NCBI GenBank assembly: GCA_934218695.1
Contig: CAKQDA010000018.1
Location: 1 to 39,104 of the forward strand
From: an uncultured Succinivibrio sp.
GTDB lineage: Bacteria > Pseudomonadota > Gammaproteobacteria > Enterobacterales > Succinivibrionaceae
Length of the DNA: 39,104 nucleotides
Direction of reading: 5' to 3'
Shown here: positions 24,544 to 34,082 of the stretch, piece after piece
How the letters are laid out: each line of letters starts with the position of its first letter
How positions within the stretch are numbered: the stretch's first letter is position 1
Notes under the pieces: generated by a model
The model's input: only the letters and a program-made list of their open reading frames with translations
Told to the model about the DNA's origin: nothing
The model's database searches: none
Translations under genes and position numbers: made by a program

Positions 24544-25350
24544 TTAATACTTTTCAATCTTATCGTAACTGCTGTCGCCATCAGGAAGCTTGCCTGCTGC
24601 AGTCTGATTTATTTTCTGATCCTTTAAGTCTTTCTCATGATCGGCAACCATATTTTTGTAGGGAGATGCCGCCTGCAGAGTCTGCTCTACATTTTCTCTG
24701 TAGGATGAGGTGTTTAAGACTATAGAGATTAGATTAAAGATAAATGCACCGGCAAGAATTCCTGTCATTATCCATGCAATGTTCTTTTTTACAAAAGCAG
24801 TAGGTCTTTTTTCACTGTTTTTTTTATCTTTATAATTCTTTTCTGTAAGCTCAGGGAAAAGAACTTCACTTTCAGGATGTACCATATCACCTAACATTTG
24901 TGCACAGTTGTACATACGGTTTTCAACCTCTTTAGGCTCTCTTCTGTACGCTCCGTCAAAGCCAAGTCCCATCATCATGTAATAGATCTCAATAAGATCC
25001 TTTGATGAGTTACCATCTTTAAGACAGTCATCTAAAAGATCAAAGAACTTGTCATCTCCTGACAGCTCGTTGTATGCATAGGCCATAGGTTCATATTCTC
25101 TTGAAAAGGAGAAACCTGATTCCTTGAAGATATAATCGGCAAAAAATACCAGAGGCTTTTCAATCTGCATATATTCAGAACGCAGATACTCATCCTGTTC
25201 CACCCTGTGTTTTACATTTGCAAAAAGAGCCCGGATTTCGCTGACAGCAGTATCATGCCCAACCTCACATCCGGCTTTTCTGAATGTATAATAGTCACAC
25301 ACCCTGTACAGCACCGGTTTTACTATTTCACCAATTGTTTGAGCAGACAT
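24544..25350 (-). CDS. tssL: T6SS inner-membrane protein TssL (DotU family)
   Basis: This is a 268-residue tail-anchored protein that binds TssM and the baseplate (TssK). The cytosolic all-helical domain has the family pattern: PVLYRVCDYYTFRKAG at the start, EKPLVFFADYIFKESG, and IYYMMMGLGFDGAYR. One transmembrane helix lies near the C-terminus (about 190-212, IAWIMTGILAGAFIFNLISI). A short tail of about 55 residues would face the periplasm and has no OmpA-like peptidoglycan-binding domain. RBS GGGGAACGGAG. It lies 80 bases after tssK. Confidence 0.93.
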   Translation of the reverse strand: MSAQTIGEIVKPVLYRVCDYYTFRKAGCEVGHDTAVSEIRALFANVKHRVEQDEYLRSEYMQIEKPLVFFADYIFKESGFSFSREYEPMAYAYNELSGDDKFFDLLDDCLKDGNSSKDLIEIYYMMMGLGFDGAYRREPKEVENRMYNCAQMLGDMVHPESEVLFPELTEKNYKDKKNSEKRPTAFVKKNIAWIMTGILAGAFIFNLISIVLNTSSYRENVEQTLQAASPYKNMVADHEKDLKDQKINQTAAGKLPDGDSSYDKIEKY

Positions 25351-25430
25351 ACTCCGTTCCCCTAAAATTTCTTCACAGACTCAAAGAATTATAAATTCTC
25401 TTCGGACCAAGATTAATCTACAGTCTGTTC

Positions 25431-26798
25431 TCACTCAACTACCGCCATATACAGAGTAGCCTTAAAAGGCTTAAAGAGATTTGTTGCATAGTCAATTACC
25501 ATCTGATGATCTTCTAGCATATACCTCCATACTCTTGGAGATTCCTCTCTCATAAGTCTGAAACAGACTGAATCACTCCCCTTCATTGGCAGATAACGAG
25601 GTGGGAAGCGGACATAAGAGAGTTTAATACCTCTTACACGGCTGTCTTTTGATCCTTTGTCGATAAGACGGAAATTATCACCTTTTTCTATATCGGAAAT
25701 TAGATCTTTCCAGTTGTTGTCACCCTGCAGTACGATGTAGTAGTCACTGGCTTTAATGATGTGCTCATCAGAAAGTTCTGCGAACATAAACTGCTGTGAA
25801 CTGTCGGTTGTAAATTCAAGTTCGATACATCCGGCTCTGCCCTGAGTATTTATAAGAGCTCTGATAGATGAGAAAAGCTCACTGAATACAGGAAACAGAT
25901 TGTAATGATCATATGATGGTATTTCCGTACTGTCTGTTAATGGATACAGTGCTCTCAATGAAGACAGAAGATTTGACAGCTGCAGATACAGGTCAAAAGG
26001 TTTGGTCTTTTCTGGTATCAGGTATGATGACAGAGTGTTGATATAAACACCTAAAAGCTGAAGTTGCATAAGCTTCAATGTCATTGCGCCTGTTATAAGA
26101 TTAGGATCAAAACCTGTAGCTTCTATGTCAGACAGGATCTTTGATTTACATGATTTCAGCTCAAAGACAAGCTCGGAGGTCTTTATAAACAGAGATGAGT
26201 TTCTGTCCAGCACCATATATGGTGGAATATAATCATCACACAGTTCAAGCTCGGGCTCGTGGTTTTCCACGGATACAAAACTGAGTTTCATGACAGGAAG
26301 CACACTGCAGTCGCTGTATTTTTTAGGATCAGTTATCAGGCGCACATTGAGTTTTCTTGTGATTATTGTTACCTGATTGTCACCAGTGTTCTCATCTGCC
26401 ACAGACTGTTCATGAAGGAGATAACGCGCTCCGTCATTTTCTCTGCCATCAGACAGATTTGGTTCATCCTTTACATAGTATGGAAGCGCAAGATACACTG
26501 TAAACTCGCTTTTACTCTGACGCAGATCAAGATCTACTGTAAGAGGGTTCACAGAACAGTTTCCTGGCATAGAGAGAAAAGTTCCGTCAGGCATTACTGC
26601 CGAAAAAGAATTTACCACAACTCTGCGTGAGTGCAGTGCATCCCTGTCAATGCTAAGAGAACACAGTCCATCTGAGTATGGAGTTGTAAATCCTGCCACA
26701 CAGCGAACTGCATCATTGACAGATCTCTGAAAGACCTGAAAATGGTGTGGCTGCAGAAACTGTCCATCAGACCAGTGTAAAAACTGAGGGTATTTCAT
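25431..26798 (-). CDS. tssK: T6SS baseplate protein TssK
   Basis: This 455-residue cytosolic protein links the baseplate wedge (TssE/F/G) to TssL/TssM. The opening MKYPQFLHWSDGQFLQPHHF is the diagnostic TssK start (W-S-x-G-x-x-L-x-P-x-H-F). The C-terminal head domain region (VRFPPRYLPMKGSDSVCFRL, then WRYMLEDHQMVIDYATNLFK) matches the family. Length fits (about 445-455). Spacing to tssJ is 162 bases and to tssL 80 bases. The upstream gap includes a small CACTA/TAGTG hairpin but no clear promoter. Confidence 0.95.
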   Translation of the reverse strand: MKYPQFLHWSDGQFLQPHHFQVFQRSVNDAVRCVAGFTTPYSDGLCSLSIDRDALHSRRVVVNSFSAVMPDGTFLSMPGNCSVNPLTVDLDLRQSKSEFTVYLALPYYVKDEPNLSDGRENDGARYLLHEQSVADENTGDNQVTIITRKLNVRLITDPKKYSDCSVLPVMKLSFVSVENHEPELELCDDYIPPYMVLDRNSSLFIKTSELVFELKSCKSKILSDIEATGFDPNLITGAMTLKLMQLQLLGVYINTLSSYLIPEKTKPFDLYLQLSNLLSSLRALYPLTDSTEIPSYDHYNLFPVFSELFSSIRALINTQGRAGCIELEFTTDSSQQFMFAELSDEHIIKASDYYIVLQGDNNWKDLISDIEKGDNFRLIDKGSKDSRVRGIKLSYVRFPPRYLPMKGSDSVCFRLMREESPRVWRYMLEDHQMVIDYATNLFKPFKATLYMAVVE

Positions 26799-26960
26799 AT
26801 CAAAATCTCTTCATATACTTGCTCTGCGTCGGTACTAAGACGACAGAAATTCACTAAAAATAGTGCAATACGTTTTTTAACTCATATCTTTGATACTGTT
26901 TGAGACTGCTTTTGCAACTGAACTGCAGCTTCTGTACAGTATTTATCTAAAAGCAGTCTG

Positions 26961-27593
26961 TCACTGAGAAGATCCGCTTTTCTTTTGTTCTTTTATCTCA
27001 CGGCACTGCATATTCTTATCACCTTTTACCGTCTCACAGTTTAAACTTAGCTTTACCGGCTGAGTGTCTGTATCAGGAGCTTCAGGCAGATCGTTTTTTG
27101 CTCCAATTCTGTCTGTTCTTATAAGTCCTGTTGCGCCGACCTTTATGTAAAGGTCAGGATTTCTGTCAAACATACCATTACCTATTTTGTAGATAAAAAC
27201 TCTGGGATCTAGTTTGCTTGACTCTTTATCCGTAAATGGGAGATTGACCAGCATGGCGATATAGTCAGGACTTCTTGACATCAGTCTGTCGTATACTTCT
27301 GTTCCGCTGTCAATTTTTTTAACTTTCAGATCATCCTCGGAAAAGCGGAAGGTAATCGGTTCAAAATAATGTCTTACAGGATCTGAAGGTTCAAAATATT
27401 TTTCTACAGGATATGATGACAGTCTTATGGCATCCTCATTTGATATGGCGGCCACATCCACCTCAAAAGTAGGGTAGTATCCATACACCTTTGCAAGTTC
27501 TTTTGAAGGAGAGATCTGCATGTCAAAATTAGGATGAGAACTGCATCCTGATACTATAAGCAGAGCTGCAAGATATATAAGATATTTTTTCAT
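26961..27593 (-). CDS. tssJ: T6SS-associated outer-membrane lipoprotein, TssJ-like
   Basis: This is a 210-residue lipoprotein with a short signal peptide and lipobox IVSGC (C17). It sits between tssH and tssK, where the outer-membrane component TssJ is commonly encoded, and no other tssJ is in the operon. The sequence is not that of the best-known TssJ proteins. YYPTFEVDVAAISNEDAIRL and YFEPSDPVRHYFEPITFRFS recall the divergent T6SS lipoprotein group. After about residue 165 comes a hydrophilic tail with two cysteines (NCETVKGDKNMQC) that could form a disulfide. The assignment rests on position plus lipidation more than on motifs. An unrelated accessory lipoprotein is the alternative. Confidence 0.65.
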   Translation of the reverse strand: MKKYLIYLAALLIVSGCSSHPNFDMQISPSKELAKVYGYYPTFEVDVAAISNEDAIRLSSYPVEKYFEPSDPVRHYFEPITFRFSEDDLKVKKIDSGTEVYDRLMSRSPDYIAMLVNLPFTDKESSKLDPRVFIYKIGNGMFDRNPDLYIKVGATGLIRTDRIGAKNDLPEAPDTDTQPVKLSLNCETVKGDKNMQCREIKEQKKSGSSQ

Positions 27594-27814
27594 ATCCAGG
27601 CTAATCCCCTGAAGTTATAACTTTTTGTTTCCTGTATCAAATGCATTCTGATATCCATACAGTCATTTTTTGCTCAGAACAGACCTGCATACATCTGACA
27701 GACTTATCTTATGATGAAAAGACTCTCTGTCCGGATTATATAACAGCCAATATCCGTTTTTAAGGATAACACTGTCTTAGCAGTATCTGCGTGTGACAAC
27801 AGTCATTAACAGCA

Positions 27815-27852
27815 CTGATATGAGTAAAAAAGCCAGTTTTAATGCATATCAG
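27815..27852 (-). other. Inverted repeat in the tssH-tssJ gap
   Basis: CTGATATG (27815-27822) and CATATCAG (27845-27852) are perfect arms around 22 bases. They lie in the 284-base gap between tssH and tssJ, the largest one inside the operon. A TATAAT-like sequence on the minus strand near 27740 has only a poor -35. The gap holds no ORF with an RBS. It might contain an mRNA processing site or a weak internal promoter. Confidence 0.4.
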
Positions 27853-27877
27853 CAACTGTTTCTAATCCTTAAAATGG

Positions 27878-30568
27878 CTACATGGCTACATCTTCAAAGT
27901 CAAAGACAAACTCTGAATTTTTACAGTCAGCCTTAACCCTTACTATTGAACGGCCATTCATAGTTTTTTCAAGGAAACTGCAGCTTACCTGAGGCAGAAG
28001 ATCATTGCTTATAATTGCATCAATCATGCGAGCTCCTGAGGCGACATTGTTGCAGCGGGCAATAATTTCATCACGAAGTGCCTGAGTATATTCAAAGACT
28101 GCGTTATAGTTCTCTTTTACTCGTTTTACTATCTTTTTGAGCTTGAGATCAATAATGCAATTGAGATTCTTTGATCCTAAAGGATAATACGGAACAACAC
28201 TCATTCGACCTATCAGAGCTGCCGGAAAGACTTTGTACAATGCAGGACGAACAGCCTTTTCAAGTTCCCCTACCGAAGGCAGATTGTTCTCATCAGAGCA
28301 CATGGACATAATCTCACTGTCACCTACATTGGTGGTAAGAATAATCACCGTATTTCTGAAGTTGACCTTTCTGCCCTCGCCATCTTCCATAGAGCCTTTA
28401 TCAAAGACTTGGAAGAAGATCTCGTGAACGTCCCTGTGAGCTTTCTCCACCTCATCAAGAAGCACCACACTGTAAGGCTTTCGTCTTACAGCTTCAGTGA
28501 GGACACCACCCTCTCCATATCCTACATATCCTGGAGGCGCACCTTTAAGTGTTGAGACAGTATGAGCTTCCTGAAATTCAGACATATTGATGGTAATAAG
28601 ATTACTCTCAGATCCGTACAGAGTATCAGCAAGAGTGAGAGCAGTCTCAGTTTTTCCAACACCAGAAGGACCTGCAAGCATAATAACCGCTATAGGTTTT
28701 TCAGGATCGGCAAGTGAGGCTCTGGCAGTTGTGATCCTCTTTGCAATCATTTCCATGCCATGATCCTGACCTATCACGCGCTGTTTCATAATATCAGCAA
28801 GAGAAAGAACAGATTTAATCTCATCATTAACCATCTTGCCTAATGGAATTCCTGTCCACTCTGAGATAACCGAGGCTACAGCCTGACTGTCAACCTCACA
28901 CAGAAGCATGGGAGTCTCTCCCTGCATCTCATTGAGTTTTCTGCGCTTTTCTATGAGTTCTTTTATTCTCTCTGAATTATCACCATCTTCAGTTTTTTCA
29001 GCTGAATTGTCTTTGGTGTTTTCAGGATCACATTTCTCATCTCTTATCTTTGCTCTGAGCTGCATATAGGATGAAGCTTCAGCTTTAATCTCATCTAAAA
29101 GTTTCTGTTTAGATGCAAGTTTTTCTTCAGTATTCTTAATTTCACTATCAAGTTCATCAAGTCTCTGACTGCTGTCAAAGCCTGACTCTTTTTCTCTTTC
29201 AAGAATATTCTTTTCTGTATTTAGAGCTTCGAGTTTTCGTCTTAAATACTCAACAGCATATGGCTCTGAGTTTTGAGAAAGAGATACCCTGGCACAGGCT
29301 GTATCGAGTACGGAAACTGCCTTGTCTGGAAGCTGTCTTGTAGGAATATAGCGTCTTGAAAGTGTTACCGCAGCCTTTAAAGCCTCGTCAAGGATGGTAA
29401 CCTTGTGGTATTTTTCAAGAACCGAAGCCATACCTCGTAACATCTGTACAGCTTTGTCATCATCAGGTTCATCAATGAGGATCTTTTCAAAACGTCTGGT
29501 TAAAGCAGGATCCTTTTCAAAATACTTTACATATTCCTTCCAGGTTGTAGCCGCAATACAGCGTAGCTGTCCGCGAGCAAGTGCCGGTTTTAAAAGGTTT
29601 GCCGCATCATTCTGTCCTGCCGCTCCTCCGGCACCAACCAGAGTATGGGCCTCATCAATAAAAAGAATTATCGGAGTGTCAGAGTGCTGAACCTCTTCAA
29701 TTACCTGCTTTAAACGGTTTTCAAACTCACCTTTCATTGAGGCTCCTGCCTGCAGAAGACCTATGTCCAGAGACAGAAGTTTTGAACCTTTCAGAGCATC
29801 AGGCACATCTCCTGATGCAAGTCGACAGGCAAAACCTTCTACAACGGCAGTTTTACCTACACCTGCCTCTCCTGTAAGAATAGGATTGTTCTGACGGCGG
29901 CGCAGCAGAATATCAATAATTCTGCGGATTTCTTCATCACGACCTACAATATTGTCGATTTTTCCGCTTTTAGCCTTTTCTGTAAGATCCTGTGTATAAA
30001 GAGACAGTGCCTCACCTTTCCCCATAGCAGGAGATGACATGAGTGAGGATGCCTGACCGGTTGTTCCTGCAGCATTAACATTTTTAGTGGATATCTCTGA
30101 TGATTCTCTTACAATTTCCGTGAAATTGTCCTGTAGCAGATCACCATTAATTTTTTTAAATTCCGAACTTACTAAATTCAGTGATCTGGAAAGCTCCTGA
30201 TTCATCTTGCAGGCTAAGATAAGATGTCCGGTTCTGATTGCCGCATCTCCGAACATTAAGGATGCACACATCCACCCTTCTTTAATCACAAGCTCAATCT
30301 GGGAGGCAAAATCCTCAATGGAAGACGCACCTCTTGGAAGTGAATCCATAGATTCGACAAGATCCTTTGAAAGCTGAGCCTCGTCCATGCCAAAGTGACT
30401 TATAATCTGATGCAGATCGGTGTTTTTTCTCATCAGGATCTGATTGATAAAATGACACAGCTCCACATACGGATTGCCTCTGGTCTTACACAGCACAGTT
30501 GCACTCTCTAAAGCCTGATAGGCTGTTATATTAAGCTTTTTAAACAGCGACACTCTTTTTAGTTTCAT
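27878..30568 (-). CDS. tssH: T6SS sheath disassembly ATPase TssH (ClpV)
   Basis: This 896-residue AAA+ hexamer recycles contracted TssB/TssC sheaths. The N-terminal Clp-N domain (1-150) opens with FKKLNITAYQALESATVLCK, typical of ClpV rather than ClpB. The first AAA module has Walker A GEAGVGKT (233-240) and Walker B ILFIDEAHTL (301-310). A middle coiled-coil (about 440-550) includes an acidic NTKDNSAEKTEDGDNSERIK insert. The second AAA module has Walker A GPSGVGKT (633-640) and VVLLDEVEKAHRDV. The AAGGAG RBS precedes the ATG. It is 54 bases after tssG. Length equals the family norm (about 870-900). Confidence 0.96.
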   Translation of the reverse strand: MKLKRVSLFKKLNITAYQALESATVLCKTRGNPYVELCHFINQILMRKNTDLHQIISHFGMDEAQLSKDLVESMDSLPRGASSIEDFASQIELVIKEGWMCASLMFGDAAIRTGHLILACKMNQELSRSLNLVSSEFKKINGDLLQDNFTEIVRESSEISTKNVNAAGTTGQASSLMSSPAMGKGEALSLYTQDLTEKAKSGKIDNIVGRDEEIRRIIDILLRRRQNNPILTGEAGVGKTAVVEGFACRLASGDVPDALKGSKLLSLDIGLLQAGASMKGEFENRLKQVIEEVQHSDTPIILFIDEAHTLVGAGGAAGQNDAANLLKPALARGQLRCIAATTWKEYVKYFEKDPALTRRFEKILIDEPDDDKAVQMLRGMASVLEKYHKVTILDEALKAAVTLSRRYIPTRQLPDKAVSVLDTACARVSLSQNSEPYAVEYLRRKLEALNTEKNILEREKESGFDSSQRLDELDSEIKNTEEKLASKQKLLDEIKAEASSYMQLRAKIRDEKCDPENTKDNSAEKTEDGDNSERIKELIEKRRKLNEMQGETPMLLCEVDSQAVASVISEWTGIPLGKMVNDEIKSVLSLADIMKQRVIGQDHGMEMIAKRITTARASLADPEKPIAVIMLAGPSGVGKTETALTLADTLYGSESNLITINMSEFQEAHTVSTLKGAPPGYVGYGEGGVLTEAVRRKPYSVVLLDEVEKAHRDVHEIFFQVFDKGSMEDGEGRKVNFRNTVIILTTNVGDSEIMSMCSDENNLPSVGELEKAVRPALYKVFPAALIGRMSVVPYYPLGSKNLNCIIDLKLKKIVKRVKENYNAVFEYTQALRDEIIARCNNVASGARMIDAIISNDLLPQVSCSFLEKTMNGRSIVRVKADCKNSEFVFDFEDVAM

Positions 30569-30622
30569 TGGCTTCTCCTTAGCGTGCTTTTATCACTTTG
30601 AGTATAGAACTCTTTTTACCGT

Positions 30623-31645
30623 CTATACTGATACTTTTTTAAGTCTGTTAAACGGTGGAACACATATCACGGTCTTTGTCAGACCATTCTGTAAATTTTC
30701 TGATTTAAGATAAGAACTCTGACCTAATGCATAACCCCCACCTAATACCACACTTCTTATTGAAGATGACTGTGTCTGTAAAACAATTGAAAAAGACATC
30801 GGTGTCTTAAGATAAATTCTTACAATTTCACACAGATCCTCATAGCATTTTTTACCCGGCATAAAATTAAGACTTTCGTCAAAAGAAAGTGGTCCTATGG
30901 TTATGCAGAAACTTGAAGTTCTTGAATAAAAATGAGTGCCAATCTGACTATTCACTCCAAGCAGCGAGGTTTTTCTGTCACCTAGGGACATTCTGAACTT
31001 GTAAGGAATTGTTCGATTGGTCTCCATAAAATCATCAACACTAAGATTTGTACAAAAATAAGATCTCAGGGCTCTTTCAAGAGAATCACAGCTTCTGTTG
31101 CAGTTTGAAAGAAATCTTATAACAGAAAGAGCAAGCAATTTTTTTTCGGTTCTGCGTATACCTGTTCCCGTAAGGGCAGAGAAAAGCCTCAACATCTGAG
31201 AATCGTCACGGTCAAAGTTTACTGGAAGCTCATTTTTGGAAAAGGCTCTGTAGAACAGAGTTATAAGACGATGATTGATAATATCAAGAAAACGCCTTGG
31301 TGAATTGTCATATAAATGCTGAGCTCTCTGTCCTATAAGAGAAGTCATCTCCAGAGGAAGGGGGCCGTTACAGCCTAACAGACCGAAAAAGTAAACAAGA
31401 ACTGTAAGCTCTTCGCCATGACGGCAGCTCTCTGTGATTGAGGCAATAGAGGACTCGGCAAATTTCAGCGATGGCAACTGTCCTAAACGCACGGACTCAT
31501 CCTCAGGACCACCCCCCTTACCTAAAGGTGGATTTTCAGGATGTAAACATTCTATAAGGCGCATCAGATAGAAAAAATCCGGAGCACCATTACCTCGTTT
31601 TAGGTCGCTGACAAGCTTTGAATTTACTCTTTTAGGGTCTTGCAT
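30623..31645 (-). CDS. tssG: T6SS baseplate protein TssG
   Basis: This is a 340-residue baseplate wedge protein that works with TssE, TssF and TssK. The N-terminal pattern DFFYLMRLIECLHPENPPLG ... VRLGQLPSLKFAESSIASI is the TssG hallmark (F-x-x-L-x-R-L-x-E plus R-x-x-x-x-x-S-L-x-F). GLLGCNGPLPLEMTSLI is the conserved loop that reads GxxGPLPxxxTE in relatives. Its first 22 bases overlap the end of tssF, indicating coupled translation. Length fits (about 330-350). Confidence 0.95.
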   Translation of the reverse strand: MQDPKRVNSKLVSDLKRGNGAPDFFYLMRLIECLHPENPPLGKGGGPEDESVRLGQLPSLKFAESSIASITESCRHGEELTVLVYFFGLLGCNGPLPLEMTSLIGQRAQHLYDNSPRRFLDIINHRLITLFYRAFSKNELPVNFDRDDSQMLRLFSALTGTGIRRTEKKLLALSVIRFLSNCNRSCDSLERALRSYFCTNLSVDDFMETNRTIPYKFRMSLGDRKTSLLGVNSQIGTHFYSRTSSFCITIGPLSFDESLNFMPGKKCYEDLCEIVRIYLKTPMSFSIVLQTQSSSIRSVVLGGGYALGQSSYLKSENLQNGLTKTVICVPPFNRLKKVSV

Positions 31646-33471
31646 GTAAGCACATGTCCTCTTGTATCAGAGTTGATTTCAATGTTCATCGGCATATTCA
31701 GAGGACAATAGTCCAAAAGCATATGTGCAATCACACTGCCGAATGTAAACAGACCTGTACCCTCAAGTCTCTTCTCTGAAAGTGTCAGTCTGAGGTTATA
31801 ACCATTTTCAAAATATACGCACCCTTTAGTTATGGATCTGAATACCTCAGGAGTACAGGCTAAATCCATAATTGCACTGGCAAGTCTTGAGGTTTCATTC
31901 AGTGATACTGGAGAAAATGCCCTTACAATCTGCTTAAGAGTATACAGAGCTTTCTCAGGTGTATCTGTCAGCATGGATGAAAGGTTCATCAGCACAAAAG
32001 ACAGCTTTTTTAAATCGTCATCTGAATCACCGGTAACGAGCGGAGGTCTTGGTTTTGAAATTTTTGAGACAATACTTGCATCTGATATCTTTTCTGAATC
32101 AGAACAGACAAAGGTGTCATTAGGATTTAAAAACAGGCAAAGATCTGCATTGGTACAGTAACACTGTGCTGAGAACTGCAATGGAGTATCCATATAGGAT
32201 TTAAAATCCTCACCAGAGACACTTACAAAAGCTTCACTCTTGATATAGGGAGTTCTTTTCCCTGCGTTAAGCCCTGACTGGCGTAACCGTCTGTTGAGAC
32301 TGAAGAAATTAGAGCTGTGGGAATCAGCATCTACTAAAAAATTACCAGAGAAAAAAGGATATGCATTAAATATGGCTTTGTTCGAACTGTCGAAAAATTC
32401 AAGGCGATCAACTGAATAGATCTCATAATCAAGAGGATTTGTAAGATCTGCAGATAGCGCCTCTTCATATTTTTTATCAAGCCTGATACGGTTAGAGCGA
32501 CGGGCAAACAGATTCACCGCAGGAAACACATTGAGCATCAGGGGTTCTGAATGCATCTTGTTTTCAAGTGCTGAATCAAATTCTCTGTTAAACACAAAGC
32601 AAAGAGTGCAATTTCCAGATTTTCTTCCTGTAAGAGCTCTGGTTATGGCATTAAAAAGGCCTCTTACTCTTATGTATTTGAAGCAGTCAGGACAACTCAT
32701 GTACAGACTTAAAAGCTCAATGCCATATGGACCTGGATTTGCTTTCTGTAAGGCGTTTTCCCTGTGAGACATCATAGTAGGCTCCATAAAAATATCATGA
32801 AGTCTTACAAATCTTCCATCATCTCTTTTTAAATATATGCTGTCTGTGTTACACAGTAAAAGCTCAGAAAGTTTTGAGGCATCATCCTCACTTAAGTTTA
32901 TATAGATATCAAGAAAATCCTGACTGATTGAGTCAAAAGAGGCACCTCCCTGACATGAAAGCTCCATATACAGAGCACTACCGTAGCCCTGTTCTGTCAG
33001 AGCAGTGATTTCAAAATCCCTGGATGCAAGTCTTGCTTTAGTAATACTCAGAGGATGCAGACAGGTTTCAATCAGATTCTGCAAGGTAACAGTACTGCGA
33101 TTATGGTTTAAACTCCTTGTAAAGGTGGTATTTAATGGAAGCAGTACAGATCGTCCATCTGCTCTGACCTGAGATGAAAGATCAGCCTTAAGATTTGTGT
33201 AGGCTGGAATAGGAGAGAGGACCTGAGGGCAGACACTCTGCAGAATTGAATTTATAAATCTTGGATACCCCTCATCAAGTTTCTTTTCGATTCTGGCAGT
33301 CAGGAAAGCAGTACCTTCAAGAAGGCGCTCTACAAAAGGATCCTGACATTCAAGAGCATTTAAATCGAGTCTTGATGCTATCTTTGGGAATTCAGAGGCA
33401 AACTCGGCGCTTAATTTACGGAAAAAAGAAAGATTGTCCCTGTAGTAGTCTAAAAATTCCTTGTTGTTCAT
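31624..33471 (-). CDS. tssF: T6SS baseplate protein TssF
   Basis: This 615-residue wedge protein is homologous to the phage T4 gp6 region. The start NNKEFLDYYRDNLSFFRKLS, then FASEFPKIASRLDL and DPFVERLLEGTAFLTARIEK are invariant TssF features. PRFINSILQSVCPQVLSPIP follows. Length matches the family (about 590-620). The ATG overlaps the tssE stop (ATGA), and the end overlaps tssG by 22 bases, so tssE-F-G are translationally linked. Confidence 0.96.
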   Translation of the reverse strand: MNNKEFLDYYRDNLSFFRKLSAEFASEFPKIASRLDLNALECQDPFVERLLEGTAFLTARIEKKLDEGYPRFINSILQSVCPQVLSPIPAYTNLKADLSSQVRADGRSVLLPLNTTFTRSLNHNRSTVTLQNLIETCLHPLSITKARLASRDFEITALTEQGYGSALYMELSCQGGASFDSISQDFLDIYINLSEDDASKLSELLLCNTDSIYLKRDDGRFVRLHDIFMEPTMMSHRENALQKANPGPYGIELLSLYMSCPDCFKYIRVRGLFNAITRALTGRKSGNCTLCFVFNREFDSALENKMHSEPLMLNVFPAVNLFARRSNRIRLDKKYEEALSADLTNPLDYEIYSVDRLEFFDSSNKAIFNAYPFFSGNFLVDADSHSSNFFSLNRRLRQSGLNAGKRTPYIKSEAFVSVSGEDFKSYMDTPLQFSAQCYCTNADLCLFLNPNDTFVCSDSEKISDASIVSKISKPRPPLVTGDSDDDLKKLSFVLMNLSSMLTDTPEKALYTLKQIVRAFSPVSLNETSRLASAIMDLACTPEVFRSITKGCVYFENGYNLRLTLSEKRLEGTGLFTFGSVIAHMLLDYCPLNMPMNIEINSDTRGHVLTCKTLKE

Positions 33472-33983
33472 ATCTCATCCTTAGCCTTTACAGAGACGGC
33501 ACCGGTTTCGAGATCAAGATAACTGATACAGATAAATTCATCCTTGAGTTCTTCAATGGCATAAGATGCTGTGATCTCAAGAGCTAGTGCGTTAGATGCA
33601 ATTCTATTCTGCTCTGAAACCTCGTTTATACAGCTCACACGAATACTTTCTGCGTCAAGTCTTGGTTCAAAACAGACTAGTTGCTCTCTTATGGACAGGG
33701 CTATATGCTCAACATTGTCTTTTGAGCTTGTCATGCCACAGAAATCGGTCAGACCAAAACCAAGGACAGATCTGAAGATCTCTGGATCGTTTCTGAGTTC
33801 GTCTTCAGAAGGTCTGGAGCGAGAATTTAGGATGAGCTCAATATTCTGCCTTACCTCCTGTTTTACTTTTTCAAGAGATATCAGTCTTGGCAGATGATCA
33901 GTACGGGACTGAGGTTCATCATCACAGAGCCTTGTGAATACACAAGGAAGATACCTGTCAGCCTGTCTTACCTTATACATCAT
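33468..33983 (-). CDS. tssE: T6SS baseplate protein TssE (gp25-like)
   Basis: This is a 171-residue lysozyme-fold, non-catalytic gp25 homologue that starts sheath assembly. It has the TssE layout: an N-terminal extension, then LPRLISLEKVKQEVRQNIEL, RNDPEIFRSVLGFGLTDFCG and VEHIALSIREQLVCFEPRLD. The EPRL segment is part of the conserved ExxEPRL-type motif. Two adjacent ATG codons are possible; the AGGACC lies close to the first. It follows a strong terminator placed after hcp, so its expression relies on readthrough. Confidence 0.92.
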   Translation of the reverse strand: MMYKVRQADRYLPCVFTRLCDDEPQSRTDHLPRLISLEKVKQEVRQNIELILNSRSRPSEDELRNDPEIFRSVLGFGLTDFCGMTSSKDNVEHIALSIREQLVCFEPRLDAESIRVSCINEVSEQNRIASNALALEITASYAIEELKDEFICISYLDLETGAVSVKAKDEI

Positions 33984-34024
33984 TGGTCCTTTTCTGATAT
34001 TGGGAACTTCAAAAATATCACTTG

Positions 34025-34069
34025 AAAAAATAATGATTACAGGGGCGGATAAATCCGCCCCTTAATCAT
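34025..34069 (-). terminator. Strong intrinsic terminator directly after hcp, inside the T6SS operon
   Basis: On the minus strand ATGATTAAGGGGCGGAT (34053-34069) pairs with ATCCGCCCCTGTAATCAT (34033-34050), giving a 17-bp stem with one bulged base and a 2-base loop. Two bases later comes a T6 tract (34025-34030). The core GGGGCGGAT/ATCCGCCCC is perfect and far more G/C-rich than its surroundings. It begins 13 bases after the hcp stop and lies 42 bases before tssE. Confidence 0.9.
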
Positions 34070-34082
34070 AGACAATTAGTGA

